DNA from: Hofstenia miamia
Taxonomy: Eukaryota > Xenacoelomorpha > Acoela
NCBI GenBank assembly: GCA_004352715.1
Contig: SCFE01000038.1
Coordinates: 1,436,666 to 1,500,665 of the forward strand
Length of the DNA: 64,000 bases
Direction: 5' to 3'
A program made the translations under genes and the position numbers. A model generated the notes under the pieces. The model had not been told where the DNA came from and ran no database searches. It worked only from the letters and a program-made list of their open reading frames with translations. Below, one piece after another: positions 22,284-34,285 of the stretch. The stretch's first letter is position 1; each line of letters starts with the position of its first letter.

Positions 22284-22846
22284 ATGTGTCTAGATGTATT
22301 TTCTTAATCTCGCAACCATGAATACAGTTACTATAATATGGGTAATAAAATAATAACGAAAAAGCATAATTGATTTTTCAATTTTCACTCTTCTACATGA
22401 AGCGGTGCTTGATATAAAAATATAGTCATAGATGTATATAAATCACTGGACAAGACATTGAAATTTCGCTAGTTGAATAAGTTACATAGAGAAGGAGAAT
22501 TCCACATTTCAAAACATAAAAACTGGTTACAATAGTAAACAAGAAACCAACTTTTACAAATAAACTCTCCACAAAGACTGATTAAAAATGTTATAGTTAA
22601 AATGATGGGAATTTCCTCCATTTCCACCTGATATCAAGCTTTATTGAAATTATATGAATATTTCTAATATTGAAGTAAATTAAATTACACTTGCTGCTAA
22701 TTGTTAAGATCTTTACCACACACTTAGGTAAACTCTAGTTGATGATTGGATCAAATGAATTAAGTTATTTTTGATTGGTTTATATGCTAAAAGTTTGTAA
22801 TAAATAACTTGTGCTTTGAACACTTTTTTCAATTTTAAATTCAGCA
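22284..22846. other. Intergenic DNA
   Basis: A+T-rich with no recognised feature. The left terminal repeat of the piggyBac element should lie in or near this stretch but was not found by eye. Confidence 0.4.
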
Positions 22847-23311
22847 ATGACTCCAAAAGCTGCTAGCAAATCTCATGCTCAAAAATCTACCAAAGTTATG
22901 CAGAGCAAACAAGAGGAACTCTCGCAACCCAAAAAATTTGTTTTAAAGCCAATATTACCAAAGACCATGTATTCCGTAAACACTGTGGGTAAAGTAGTTC
23001 AACTAGAGATGGTCAACAGCCTCAATGAAGTTTCCGAAGAACGTCAGATGAAATATATCTCTGTTAGAGAATTGAAAATTGGTGAGTGGCAAAAAATACA
23101 CAAAGCATATACCCTTCAGACAAAGTACAGCCCTGTGGTAAAAATTATACTGGGCAATGGCAACTACTTCTTCTTACCCAAACATTATGCAGAGAAAGCT
23201 ACAGGAGAAAAATATAAGTTGTTTATTGGACTTAAAATTCTACGTGGCAAGAATAAACCATCAATATATCCAGGTGGTAATGCACAAGCTGTATTTAGAT
23301 TTAATGTGTAA
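22847..23311 (+). CDS. 154-residue ORF, possible OB-fold-like protein
   Basis: An ATG frame with a basic N-terminus (SKSHAQKSTK) followed by a compact domain: VRELKIGEWQKIHKAYTLQTKY, then ILGNGNYFFLPKHYAEKATG, then a short basic end. The pattern of a regular beta-rich opening, TKYG-like residues and FLPKRF-like residues resembles small ORFs that accompany some animal transposons and are thought to bind nucleic acid; this is my inference from motif shape only. It ends 25 bp before a single N, and the piggyBac frame restarts after it, so the two could belong to one locus. Confidence 0.4.
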   Translation: MTPKAASKSHAQKSTKVMQSKQEELSQPKKFVLKPILPKTMYSVNTVGKVVQLEMVNSLNEVSEERQMKYISVRELKIGEWQKIHKAYTLQTKYSPVVKIILGNGNYFFLPKHYAEKATGEKYKLFIGLKILRGKNKPSIYPGGNAQAVFRFNV

Positions 23312-23341
23312 AAAATATTTTAGAATAAATATATANGCAGA

Positions 23342-24499
23342 CTAATCTTTCGCCAATATATTCCAAATAAAGCACACAAGTATGGAGTTAAGCTCTTCAA
23401 ATTATGTAGTCTAAATGGATATACATTCAATCTATCTGTTTACTCAGGACAGACTGTAAGAGGCATAAGAGATGTTGGATTAGCAGAAAGTGTATGTGAA
23501 AATCTTTTGAAAGACCTCATAAATGAAGGAAGAACCTTATATGTGGACAATTTTTATACCAGCTACAGCTTAGCTGTAAATTTCCTCAAGAAGAAAACTC
23601 ATGTTGTAGGAACTGTTCAAACTGGTAGAAAGAAATTATCAAAAGTAGTCACAGATAAAAAGCTAAAGAAAGGAGAAGTTATATCCCAAGAAGACCAGAA
23701 TGGTATAGTTATGCTAAAGTGGAAAGATAAAAGAGATGTAAAAATGCTATCAACTAAACATTCTCCATGCCTCCGTGAAGTCCCAAGGAGACAACGAAGA
23801 CCTACACATCAAGAAAATGAGCCAGAAGAGCAGCCAATAGAGCAAGCCGAAGAGCAGCTGAGAGAGCAAGCCGAAGAGCAGCTGAGAGAGCAAACCGAAG
23901 AGCAACCAATGGAACAATCAGAAGAGCAAGAACAGGCAGGTGGCCAGACAGAAGAGGAGGCGGAAGAGGCTACAGGAGAGCCCCAAAGAAAAAGACGAAG
24001 GACAGAAGTTATTCAGAAACCAGAGATAGTACTTGCCTACAACAAATATTATACATAAAATATTGTATCTGACCAAATGGCTTCTTATGTTACAACTTTG
24101 AGGAAAGGGGTCAAATGGTATAGAAAATTAGGGTTGGAGTTGCTACTTGGCATGTCAGTGGTTAATGCTCTTATTATCTACAAGGAAGCAACAGGAAAAA
24201 AAATAAAAATTCGAGAGTTTATAAAGAGTATAGCATTGGTGCTTCTTGAGTGTTCAAGGATCAAAAAGAAACCAGTTCAAAAACAGATGCATGTTATGAA
24301 AAAGAGATTAGATGATCAAAATAAGCCAAGGACTCTTGCCTGTAAGCCATGCTATGAAAAATTTACAAAGGAATTAGGAAGTAAAGCAGCCAGGAAGAAA
24401 AATAAAAAAACCGTGTTCTATTGCCCTAGTTGTGAAGATCAACCCCAAATGTGTTATGAATGTTTCATCTCCATCCATGAGAATAAAACTAATGAATAA
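23342..24499 (+). pseudogene. piggyBac transposase, C-terminal two-thirds, inactivated
   Basis: After the N at 23336 the frame reads LIFRQYIPNKAHKYGVKLFKL, then TLYVDNFYTSYSLAVNFLKKK (the VDNFYTS block holds the second catalytic Asp of the family) and LKWKDKRDVKMLSTKHS. An E/Q-rich low-complexity segment of about 60 residues (23790-23960; repeated EEQ units) interrupts the domain, which is unusual for the family. It resumes EIVLAYNKYYT, then a TAA stop at about 24056, then IVSDQMASYVTTLRKGVKWYRK. In the family this region is GIDLSDQM; here the third catalytic Asp is Ile. The C-terminal Cys-rich finger (CKPC, CPSC, CYEC) is intact. The first catalytic Asp region is missing at the gap. Confidence 0.85.
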
Positions 24500-24639
24500 A
24501 CAGCAGATATAAAACTTTTTGTACCTCATCAGTTGAATTTTAATGTAGTAAAACACTCATAAATATACATTTGCAAGTTTATATTATACATAAAATATTT
24601 ACTAAGAGAGAGGGAATTAAAAAAAGTTTATCTAAGAAA

Positions 24640-24851
24640 AAAAAACGACACTATGCCAACAAGGATTTCAAAAACATTCCCCAGCATGCCACACATAATA
24701 AACACCATAAGAAAATGCATTGGGTGCATCCAGAATGTAGTATACAGCCTTAAAATCAGAAAATAAGTTGCATCCTCTTTTGTGGATACATGGCACATTT
24801 GAGAAAGGCCAGATCTCCACTTATCTGGAGACATGGCAGTCAATGTGTTAA
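24640..24851. repeat. piggyBac right end with TTAA
   Basis: The sequence at 24800-24851 reads toward ...ACATGGCAGTCAATGTGTTAA; its complement TTAACACATTGACTGCCATG is of the kind found at the outer tip of piggyBac elements, which always abut TTAA. No matching left tip was found, so the element is incomplete or lies across the gap. Confidence 0.6.
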
Positions 24852-25192
24852 GAAACATGCAGTAAAATTTTTAAAAGAAAAATATAAAACTTACATATAA
24901 ATTTAGTTTAAATATAGAACAAAGGAAATTACAAATGGCGTTTCACATGGGTCAAAATGAAAGTTGAAATAAATAATTTTTTTTTATCAATTTAAATTGA
25001 ATTTCTATTAAATTTAAAACTTGATAATAATTAAGAAGGCAAAACAAATAAATATTTGTAATAACTTGACATTGTTAGACCAAATGTGAATGAGCAAATT
25101 AAGCTGATATTCATAAACCAAATAGTCCTTTTTCTAACAAAGAAATTTTATTTACAGCTGTAGAAAGTGTTTATCAAACATTTAATTATAAA

Positions 25193-25513
25193 ATGAGTTA
25201 TATTCATTCAATCATAAGTTTTCTAGCTGTGCAGGTTACCCCTTTTTCATTGTTCAAAGTCATGAAGAGTCAGCACATATTATTTGAAATTCAAGGGAAT
25301 GCATTCAATAATATTTACTTTATCAAACAATTGTTGATTTTAATTGAAGAAAAACTTTACATTCTTACAGTAGCCACTCAAAGGCAATGTTTAACTCTCT
25401 CCCATCACACATACAAAAGGCTTTCAATTGGTAACAGTGTAACTTCCATCATATCACATTTACAGAGGGCAATCTCACAAGTGAACAAATGCTTCAATTT
25501 AGCAATTCACTAA
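25193..25513 (+). CDS. Unrecognised 106-residue frame
   Basis: An ATG frame with a hydrophobic N-terminal stretch (IHSIISFLAVQVTPFSLF) and mixed composition after it. No motif is recognised and there is no paralogue in the window. In A+T-rich DNA a frame of this length can arise by chance. Confidence 0.15.
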   Translation: MSYIHSIISFLAVQVTPFSLFKVMKSQHILFEIQGNAFNNIYFIKQLLILIEEKLYILTVATQRQCLTLSHHTYKRLSIGNSVTSIISHLQRAISQVNKCFNLAIH

Positions 25514-26730
25514 ATTTATCAACATGAGAGAATACAATGTTTTGGGGATGTGATGCTATGAACTGCAAATTTCTTAGCCAAATAATCTCACAACAGGTTG
25601 AAAATTTACTTGATCACAGAACACAGGGGACTCTACCAGTTGTATAAAAGACTATTACAGATTTATACATCAATTAGAGACTCATGGTATATTTAATATT
25701 ACTAGCAAATGTAAGTTTAAGAAATTCATTGTAAAGTCTCTACCACAAGCTGAAATACTACTACTTCTTAAAAACACTGATAATTTATTAGTTGTATAAA
25801 GGAAAATGATATTTTTGAAATACATTAATACTTGAGCATGTCCTATTAATTCCCAAAAGTGTGTAATTTATGCAAATGAACATCTACACACAAAATAACA
25901 AGGTATGTTGATGTATAATTGTTTGATAACCTATGCATATTATAATATTTCACATTTAATTGAGTACATTTTTTAAAATTTCCATTTTAAACTAAATTAT
26001 ACACATCAATTTTCACTACATTTAATATTTTGTTTAATTGTATACAGTTTAAATTTTTCAATTTATGTGTGTACATCACACGTCTCCATTTTTTGCATGT
26101 GAGTAATAAAATATTTACATACATTAAGATGTTTAGAATGGTGAATGCATTACAGGGTTTATAAATTTAACAAATGGAGATGATATCTATGGAAAAAATC
26201 ACCAACTTATTTGTTTTTTAAAAACAAACACAAAGTTTCAAATAATTCATGTTTCTTCTCTGGTGTTAAATATTTCATTTTATGTGTATCACATTTTTAT
26301 TTTGCCTTCTTGATTGTTTTTTATTATCATCACATTAGTAATTGTAATTATTCTTGGGTGTTTTATTAGTAAAAGGAATTTTTACTTCTATCAGTGTTAT
26401 AATTTTGTATTTTATTGTTACATGAGTGTGTGTGTGTGTGTATTGTAATTTTTTACAATTTATGCATTAAGGAGGCACTGAGTCAACCTATCAAACATTA
26501 CATAAATTTTTTTAATGCGTGAAATTATCATCACATGTTACTTTGCCTCATAAAGTAAAAAAGTTAGTGGAAATTGACATCTTGACAGAATGGGGTGGGT
26601 TATATGCCTATATACATTTCTTATTATCTCTTTTTCCATCATACATTGCTTAGCAAATAATGCCTTACACTCTGTAAATGGCTTAAACATTTTTAAGGTA
26701 AAGCAAATTATTATTAGTGTTATAAATTAA
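25514..26730. other. Intergenic DNA, partly duplicated across gap
   Basis: No gene was seen. 25880-26441 recurs as 26848-27409 on the other side of the N at 26847. A TG microsatellite lies at about 26426-26441. Confidence 0.6.
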
Positions 26731-27862
26731 TGTAGCATCATCCAAACAAATCAAAAATAAGCTGCAAACATCAAGCAGAGTGAGAATAAGATTGAAGAAA
26801 CAATGATTAGAAATGTTGTATTTAGATCAATTAGATTAATTTAGATNACATCTACACACAAAATAACAAGGTATGTTGATGTATAATTGTTTGATAACCT
26901 ATGCATATTATAATATTTCACATTTAATTGAGTACATTTTTTAAAATTTCCATTTTAAACTAAATTATACACATCAATTTTCACTACATTTAATATTTTG
27001 TTTAATTGTATACAGTTTAAATTTTTCAATTTATGTGTGTACATCACACGTCTCCATTTTTTGCATGTGAGTAATAAAATATTTACATACATTAAGATGT
27101 TTAGAATGGTGAATGCATTACAGGGTTTATAAATTTAACAAATGGAGATGATATCTATGGAAAAAATCACCAACTTATTTGTTTTTTAAAAACAAACACA
27201 AAGTTTCAAATAATTCATGTTTCTTCTCTGGTGTTAAATATTTCATTTTATGTGTATCACATTTTTATTTTGCCTTCTTGATTGTTTTTTATTATCATCA
27301 CATTAGTAATTGTAATTATTCTTGGGTGTTTTATTAGTAAAAGGAATTTTTACTTCTATCAGTGTTATAATTTTGTATTTTATTGTTACATGAGTGTGTG
27401 TGTGTGTGTNATGTAGCATCATCCAAACAAATCAAAAATAAGCTGCAAACATCAAGCAGAGTGAGAATAAGATTGAAGAAACAATGATTAGAAATGTTGT
27501 ATTTAGATCAATTAGATTAATTTAGATTTATTTGTATTATGCAACCAAGAAACAATATGTGTCAAAAACGAGAGATTAGTATCAGTCAATAAAAATACTT
27601 TTGGCAAAACAAGGTGGCGAAATTGCTTCCATTATTTTTAGCCACCATCTTGGCAGAAGAAAAGTTTAAATTTGAAATCAACAGGTGCTTTTCTGGAATT
27701 ACTATAAATACAAATTAAATACTGTAAGCAATTGATAAAGAATTTTATTTGGAATTCTTATTTTGTTCTACTATAATGGTTTGATTATTTAATATGATGC
27801 CAAGCTAATTGAGTGGTGTTTAGTAGTGGTCTGGATCCATCATAGAGAATGATTCAAGGGAG
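26731..27862 (+). mobile_element. 5' LTR of element A, split by two assembly joins
   Basis: TGTAGCATCATCCAAACAAA marks the LTR start at 26731. The assembly breaks at the N at 26847, repeats 562 bp of upstream flank, breaks again at 27410 and restarts the LTR at 27412. The LTR then runs through TTGGCAAAACAAGGTGGCGAAATTGC and TGCCAAGCTAATTGAGTGG to about 27862, where it passes directly into the leader and Gag ORF. The second half of a full LTR is missing. Confidence 0.6.
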
Positions 27863-27916
27863 TTGGTTAAACTGGATGTGGAGATCAGCTTCAGGCAGAT
27901 GCCCACTATCAATCAA

Positions 27917-28312
27917 ATGACAAAAGGTAAGAAAGGCAGCACAAAGAAAACTGCAATCAAGGCAGTAACCCCTAGAACAATACAATCATCACCATACTTC
28001 AGTGAGAACTCAGCCACAGACATGGAATTGAAATCCCTCAATTCACCCCCAGAGACGAACCCACCAGACATAATCAATATGCTGAGGAAGAGCCAGGAAA
28101 ATGAAGCACTCCTAAAACATGAAATAGAACAACTAACCAATAAATTCAAAGATATGGAACAACAAAACAAAACCATATCAGGCAAAATTAGATTAAATAT
28201 AGAAATGAGGCTAGATGAACAAAGCAAATTATTCCAAAATGAGATTAAAATCCTCACCCACCAATTATTGGAGTCCAATAAAAGGTTCTTAGAACAAAAC
28301 CTACTACATTAA
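27917..28312 (+). CDS. Gag N-terminal ORF of element A
   Basis: 131 residues from the Met that aligns with the family start (MTKGKKGSTKKTA). A Pro/Ser-rich region is followed from about residue 55 by a long amphipathic coiled coil (LRKSQENEALLKHEIEQL...). A further in-frame Met lies upstream at 27899. It ends before any capsid or zinc-knuckle region. Downstream DNA runs to a polypurine tract and the 3' LTR, so this element has lost protease, RT and integrase by internal deletion. Confidence 0.65.
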   Translation: MTKGKKGSTKKTAIKAVTPRTIQSSPYFSENSATDMELKSLNSPPETNPPDIINMLRKSQENEALLKHEIEQLTNKFKDMEQQNKTISGKIRLNIEMRLDEQSKLFQNEIKILTHQLLESNKRFLEQNLLH

Positions 28313-28470
28313 CACAGTACTGACACTACAGAGTGAGAAGCAAAGTTAAAGATGACAAAACAACCAGAATTTGCATCAACAAGCTGGAGCAACCCTATTG
28401 CAGAAACTATAATATGACAGGCAGATGCATTAGTTCATCAAGAAAAAGTGGTGCTGAAAATAATGCAAGC

Positions 28471-28483
28471 TGAGGGGGGGGCA
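28471..28483 (+). promoter_or_regulatory. Polypurine tract of element A
   Basis: TGAGGGGGGGGCA lies immediately before the 3' LTR start at 28484, the position where plus-strand DNA synthesis is primed in LTR elements. Confidence 0.7.
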
Positions 28484-31051
28484 TGGTGCATAATCCAACA
28501 ATTAAAGCTGCAAAACAAAAGAGATTAGTCAGAGAAGATTAATATCAAATTCAATGATGATTAAAATCAATTTATGTTTAGCATTATTAATTTTGTATAT
28601 TGCAACTAATAAACAACATTTACCAAATCATATTTGTTAAAACCATTTGGCAAAATGAAAAGGGGTGATAATGCTTCCATTATTTTTCAGGCATCTTGGC
28701 AGATGATTTGAAATTCAAAGTCAACAGGTACTTTTGGATTAGAAACTCTAAATAGCATGAAATCATTTAGAGAATTTGTTGACATAAATTCTTTGAAAAT
28801 CTTATCTTTAGATTTAATTCAGTTTGCTTACTATTAAACAATGTCAAGCTAAATGGTCAATGCATTAGTAGTGAAGAGGGCACACATTGGGAGCAATTTC
28901 AGGGTCCTTGATCCAAGCCATGAAACTGCATATATGTTAGGGATATGATTAGGAGTTTTTCTCCATTTAGCTGACTACTGATTCTTTCATTAACATGTAT
29001 GCAATAATAAAACTGTTGAAGAAATGGTTGGATAACTAATCATAGGTTATTATATTTTATATTAACTAGCCAACATAGTGTAGCATCCACTACCAAGTGT
29101 CAAGGTGGGTTAAATGGTTCTTTTAAACTATTGTCTCACTTCAACCATTGGTAGGGATGTACTCACCTTAGCTATTTCATGTATATATTTCTGCTATCCT
29201 TCTTATAACCGAAATAACTGAATACTATTTAGGTACTCTGCCATCATAGCTCTGCTCTGTAGATGATGTTCCTGTGGCCTCTGGCCGACTCTGATCTCTG
29301 CATCTTTTCATTTGTGTTTCCACAGCCGATCTAGGTGGCTTCAAACCTCAGCTCAACAAAGTTCTTATGTGTTCCCTATCCTAGCTCAGTGTAGTTCTCA
29401 ATGTAAATTGTAACTGACTTAAACTCAATTTGTATCATGTACTTAATTCACTTCACAACCTTGCAATGTCACTAGCTGCTTAATAATTATCACTTTAGCC
29501 ATTACCAAAAACTATTGGCTTTAATTAAGTTAAAATAATTAAGTTACTTAATAACTTGCAGCTTCCTACCTTACATATAAATAACATAATACATGCTTGG
29601 TCATTTTATCAGTCTATTATAGGTCACCTAAGTCTATTATATAAAACATGTCTCAACAAAGTTCTTATGTGTTCCCTATCCTAGCTCAGTGTAGTTCTCA
29701 ATGTAAATTGTAACTGACTTAAACTCAATTTGTATCATGTACTTAATTCACTTACCAACCTTGCAATGTCACTAGCTGTTGCATAATTAACGTTAAAATA
29801 ATTACCAAAAACTATTGGCTTTAATTAAGTTAAAATAATTAAGTTACTTAATAACTTGCCTTCCTACCTTACATATAAATAACATAATACATATGCTTGG
29901 TCATTTTATCAGTCTATTATAGGTCACCTAAGTCTATTATATAAAATATGTATAACCTATGTTGGGCTATCCAGCCCTTTCTTACTGATGTTGATTATTG
30001 ATTACATGTAAATGATCGAATTGATAGCCAGCTAAATAGAGAAAAACTCCTATTCATACACCTAACGTAAATGCAGGTTCATGGTTTGGATCAAGGACTC
30101 TTGAGCTGCTCCCAATATGTTTCCAAACCACTACTACTGCATTTACCATTTAGCTTGACATTCTGTATTAAATAATCAAACCAATATAAAATCTAAGAAT
30201 AATATTTTCAAAGAATTTACTTCAACAATTTCTGAATTGATTTATGCTCTATTTATAGTTAACTTCAAAAAGTACCTCTCATTTGAAATTCAAATTTAAT
30301 TCATCTGCCAAAATGGCTGAAAATAGTGGAAGTGAAATCGCCCCCTTCATTTTGTCAAATTTGATGACAAGTACTAATTTGTTATGTTATTACTTGGTTG
30401 CATTTTTACAAAGGTAATTTCTGATAATTAAACTTAAATTGTTTTTCTAAATAATCATTTGATCTTAGTTTTGACTAATCATTTGTTCTTCTTTCTTCAT
30501 TAGCAGCAATTTCTTTGGATTATGCTACAATAGGTGACCTATAAATAGACTAATAATGAGACTGTAAGTAATTATTTATTTAATTATTTAAACTAATTAA
30601 AGCCAGTAATTTTCAGTAATGGCTAAATAAATATTCATTAAGCAGCTAGTGACACTGCCAGGTTTCAAGTACAAATTACACATTACAAATCAAGTTTAGG
30701 TCAGTTACATCCAGCCTTGAGAGTTGCACTGAGTTAGGATAGGGAACACATAATGTACTTCATTGAGCTGAGGTTTGGAAACACTCCATTGAGAATGAAG
30801 GTGACTACTTGTTGGAAGATTTGGAGATCAGAGTCACCCAGAGGCCGCATGAAAAGATCAGGTCAAAGGAAACTGCAGCATTCAGTCCATACCTAAATAG
30901 TGTTGGACTATGATACAGTTAATTTAAGTTGACTAGAAGTATTAATGAATCAAAACAGTTAGTAAAAGTACATTCCTACCCAAACTTAAAATAGAATTAC
31001 ATTCAAAAGGAATTGATCAATGTGATTTAGAGCTTGGTAGCAGATGCTACA
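28484..31051 (+). mobile_element. 3' LTR of element A with a nested solo LTR
   Basis: It opens with TGGTGCATAATCC (a mutated TGTAGCATAATCC) after the polypurine tract and ends CAGATGCTACA. Subtracting the nested element and its target duplication leaves about 1.11 kb, the usual size of this family. No flanking duplication pairs with the 5' LTR, and the sequence beyond 31051 is the cut end of element B. Confidence 0.75.
29079..30529 (-). mobile_element. Solo LTR nested in the 3' LTR of element A, TSD ATAG
   Basis: It starts TGTAGCATCC and ends TATGCTACA, read on minus. ATAG stands on both sides (29075-29078 and 30530-30533), and the outer LTR reads through when it is removed. It is longer than the others because about 300 bp (from TCAACAAAGTTCTTATGTG, 29344-29640) is tandemly duplicated at 29650-29945. 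Confidence 0.85.
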
Positions 31052-31871
31052 GTAGTAAGCATGTGGTGCATTTATTAATTATGTCCTCCATAACTTTCCT
31101 CACGGCTGTTGTCATGAATCTTGAGTTTAAGGTTTTCTCTGTCTGTAATTTTTCCAGGTGGCCCTTTTCATATATTTTCCTTATCAACTCCCTCTTGAAA
31201 TAATTGGGTATTGTAATCCTGTTGTTGTGGGCCTCTACATATAGTAATCTGTTTTTGTTGATATTCCATTTATATTATTCATAATAGCTTGCTATTAAGT
31301 TTGACAGTATTGTTCAGGGTTCTTTTATCTTTTTTATGATCTCACAAAGGATCCTGTCATCTCTCTGCTTTTCTACTATCTCTTGTTCAGATATTTCTTC
31401 TCTCATTAGTATTGGTAATACCACTTGCCCCTTATTATCCACATTTATCTCAAAAAATCTCTCATATTCAGTGTGTGGTAGGAACTGAAACTGCTTTTTC
31501 TCCCCATCTAGTTTTGCTGTTTCTCTTTGGTATTCTGATAATGACATCCAAAAGTCTGCATTGTTGCATAAGGTACCTTTCTGGTGTTCAATTGAAAACA
31601 TAAATTTGTTTAAATACTTAATCCATTATGATACTATCCTGGATTTATCCCCTGGAAACTTCTTCAACCAGGCTAGTCTGCTGTTATCTGTGTGTACTCT
31701 AATTCTCTGCCAATCAAGAAATGCCTGAATTTTTTGATACTCTCAATCAGTGCCAACATCTCCACCTTGGTAAATCCGTAGTTTTCCTTGCTTGGCTCAT
31801 TAATATAGTCATTTTGGCTGTCTTTCCAGTGATTTTCAGGATAAAAGTGCCATAATAATTGAAGAATCCCA

Positions 31872-32620
31872 TTATCCTTTGTATTTTTTCTTATTGTTTG
31901 GCTTTTCTATTTTTTGGACCATATCCCTCATGTTGTCATTCATACATATGCTGCCTTTCTTGATTGTTCTTCCCAGGAATACTACTTTCTCCTTTAGTAT
32001 GTTTCTCTTAATGTGGAGTCCTGCTTTCTCCAATATCATTAAAGTCCTTTCCAATTTTTCTAAGTGCTCTTTAATTGTGTCACTTGTGACTATTATATCC
32101 TCTATGTACAAGTTGACTCTGTGTGTCTTGTTCTTCAGCACTTTATTGATGTATCTTTGAAAGGTTGCTGGTGCATTACATAGCCCAAACACCACATATA
32201 TCCATTCCTACAACCCATATGGTGTTATGAATGTGGTTTTTTTGATATCATCTTCTTCCATTTTCACTTGCCAGTATGCCTTGCATAAATCTAATGTTGT
32301 GAAGTACTTGTGCTTGCTTGCCTTATAAAGCATGTCCTCTATTCATGGGAGAGGATACGAATCTTTCTTTGTTACCTTGTTCAATTTGCAGATGTTTATA
32401 CATAAGTGATACTTATCTCTTTGCTTCACAAATACTGTTGGTGCTGCATACAGCCTTTCACTTAGGCAAATGATATTATTATTGATTAATTCTTTCTAGT
32501 ATATGGTTATATTCATCTTTCATCTGCTCCAGCACTCTTCTGACTGGCAACTTGATAGGTTTATCCATTGTTGTAACTATCTTATGCTTCTTGCCTACTG
32601 CTTGTCCCATGCTTCTATCT
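31872..32620 (-). pseudogene. RT catalytic region of element B
   Basis: VFGLCNAPATFQR and NLYIEDIIVTS identify RT blocks 4 and 5. The YxDD box is YIED, so one metal-binding Asp is Glu. Upstream, in other frames at 32200-32600, the fingers region can be traced. Confidence 0.75.
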
Positions 32621-33192
32621 CCATAATTGAATATATTTTTAGTGTCTTTCCAACATCTCTCTTAGTTGAGTAATTTCCTTCTCCTCCAGATGTGGGTAGT
32701 CCTTGTTTTTTATTTCCAGTATTCTGTATGCATCTTCTTCATTTGCTTTCATCCCTATGCCATTGAGTACTTGTGACTTTGATGGTGTTTGCCCACTTGC
32801 CCTTGAGTCTGCATGTGGAGTACTTTCTGTTTTCATTTGCAAGTCCTTGAGTTGACTATGCAAAATTACTCTCTCCATCATTGTTCTCTATAGCTTTCCA
32901 AATGAGTCTGATGTTGGATTTTATGTATTTTCCATATATCCTTACTTGAGATTTCTTTAAGTTGATGTTTTGGTTCATTGCATTGAGGATTGGAATTTTC
33001 CCCTTTCCATTCTTTACTGTGCAAACACTGGATGGCATTGATACTCTCTTCATGTTGATTCCCTTTTTGTCATATAGCATTATGTCAGCTGTTATTAGAT
33101 CTTCTGTGTTTATTGTATGCATCCTCCATTGATGTGGCTGCAGATGAATGTCTTCCTGCAATTTTAACATTATCATTTTGTGTCTTCCTTGT

Positions 33193-33618
33193 TCATCTTT
33201 GATTTTGATTTCTTCCTTTCACTTTTATTGTCCTATTTGCGTAATTTATGACACATCCATTTCTTGTCAGGAAGTCATCACCCAGTATAACCTCATATGG
33301 TAGCAGATTGGTATGAGTATCCCCCACTACCAGCAATTGATAAAATGTCATGTTTGCTATTCTCATCTGTACTGTGTTTATCATTCCTTTCATGTTGATA
33401 TATTCTCCTGACACATTAATCAATCATTTATTGCAACTGTTCAAGTCTTCCTGTTTGAAACCCAATTTCATTGCACACTCATCTGTAATTATCAAAGTTG
33501 CTGCTCTGGTATTGATCATTGCTTTTGTTATTACACTGTTGATCATTATCACTATTGTATTTTTGGTATCTAAATTTGTCAGGATCATTATCAGTGCACA
33601 GTGTTTATGAGTCAGCAC
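33193..33618 (-). pseudogene. Retropepsin domain of element B, active site mutated
   Basis: The family DTG active site reads NTR here (MINTRAATLIITDE), and the flap-distal ILGDDFL block is intact. Two frames joined near 33423 by a stop are needed. The aspartic protease would be inactive. Confidence 0.7.
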
Positions 33619-34229
33619 TCTAGCTAGTTTTCTGACTCATTGTTGGTCTGTGATACTTCATTCATTTCATTCTCTGATTCTATTAGATCTTCATCCTCAT
33701 AATAAGCCTCTTTGTCTCCAATGACATTTATCTGTTTGGTGCAATCAGGTTTTTTGTGACCCTTCTGTCCTCAACTGTAGCACTTGATGTCCTTTTCTCT
33801 CACTTTTCTTGTCTTCCCATCTTTTCCTTTGATTTTTATGATTTTCTCTGGTTTGCTTTCATTGTATGACTTACTTGGGGGTCAAGGTTATAAATTACTT
33901 CTCCATGTCAGTGTCTCTCTGTGGCAAGCAGCTTTCTTGTAAATTCAAATCATCCTCTCTAGTTTATCATCTATGTTGCAACTAATTTCAAATTGTGTTC
34001 TGATGCTCTCTGGCATCCCTTTGCATATATGTGAGAACAAATCATATTATGAGTATCTGTTTTCTCTTGAACTTAGCATCACTAATTGCTCAACTTGTTG
34101 AATGTAATTCTGTATGTTGTTGTTCTTTTTCATTTTATTAGCATTTAGAATAATTTGATACTGATTTTTAAAGCTTTCGTTTTCATAGTAATCTATGAAA
34201 TCACCTATTAGTAGGTCATAGTTTCTTTT

Positions 34230-34285
34230 CATGTCTGTATCCAGTAACAAATAATGCTAGTAAGTTGTTACTGGATACAGACATG
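34230..34285. repeat. Perfect 21-bp hairpin within element B
   Basis: CATGTCTGTATCCAGTAACAA at 34230-34250 is followed after 14 bases by its exact reverse complement at 34265-34285. The left arm codes for part of the capsid region on minus. Confidence 0.9.

Noticed and set aside
24628-24858. 76-codon minus frame at the piggyBac right end
   Set aside because: It overlaps the terminal repeat region; the composition fits non-coding transposon end sequence.
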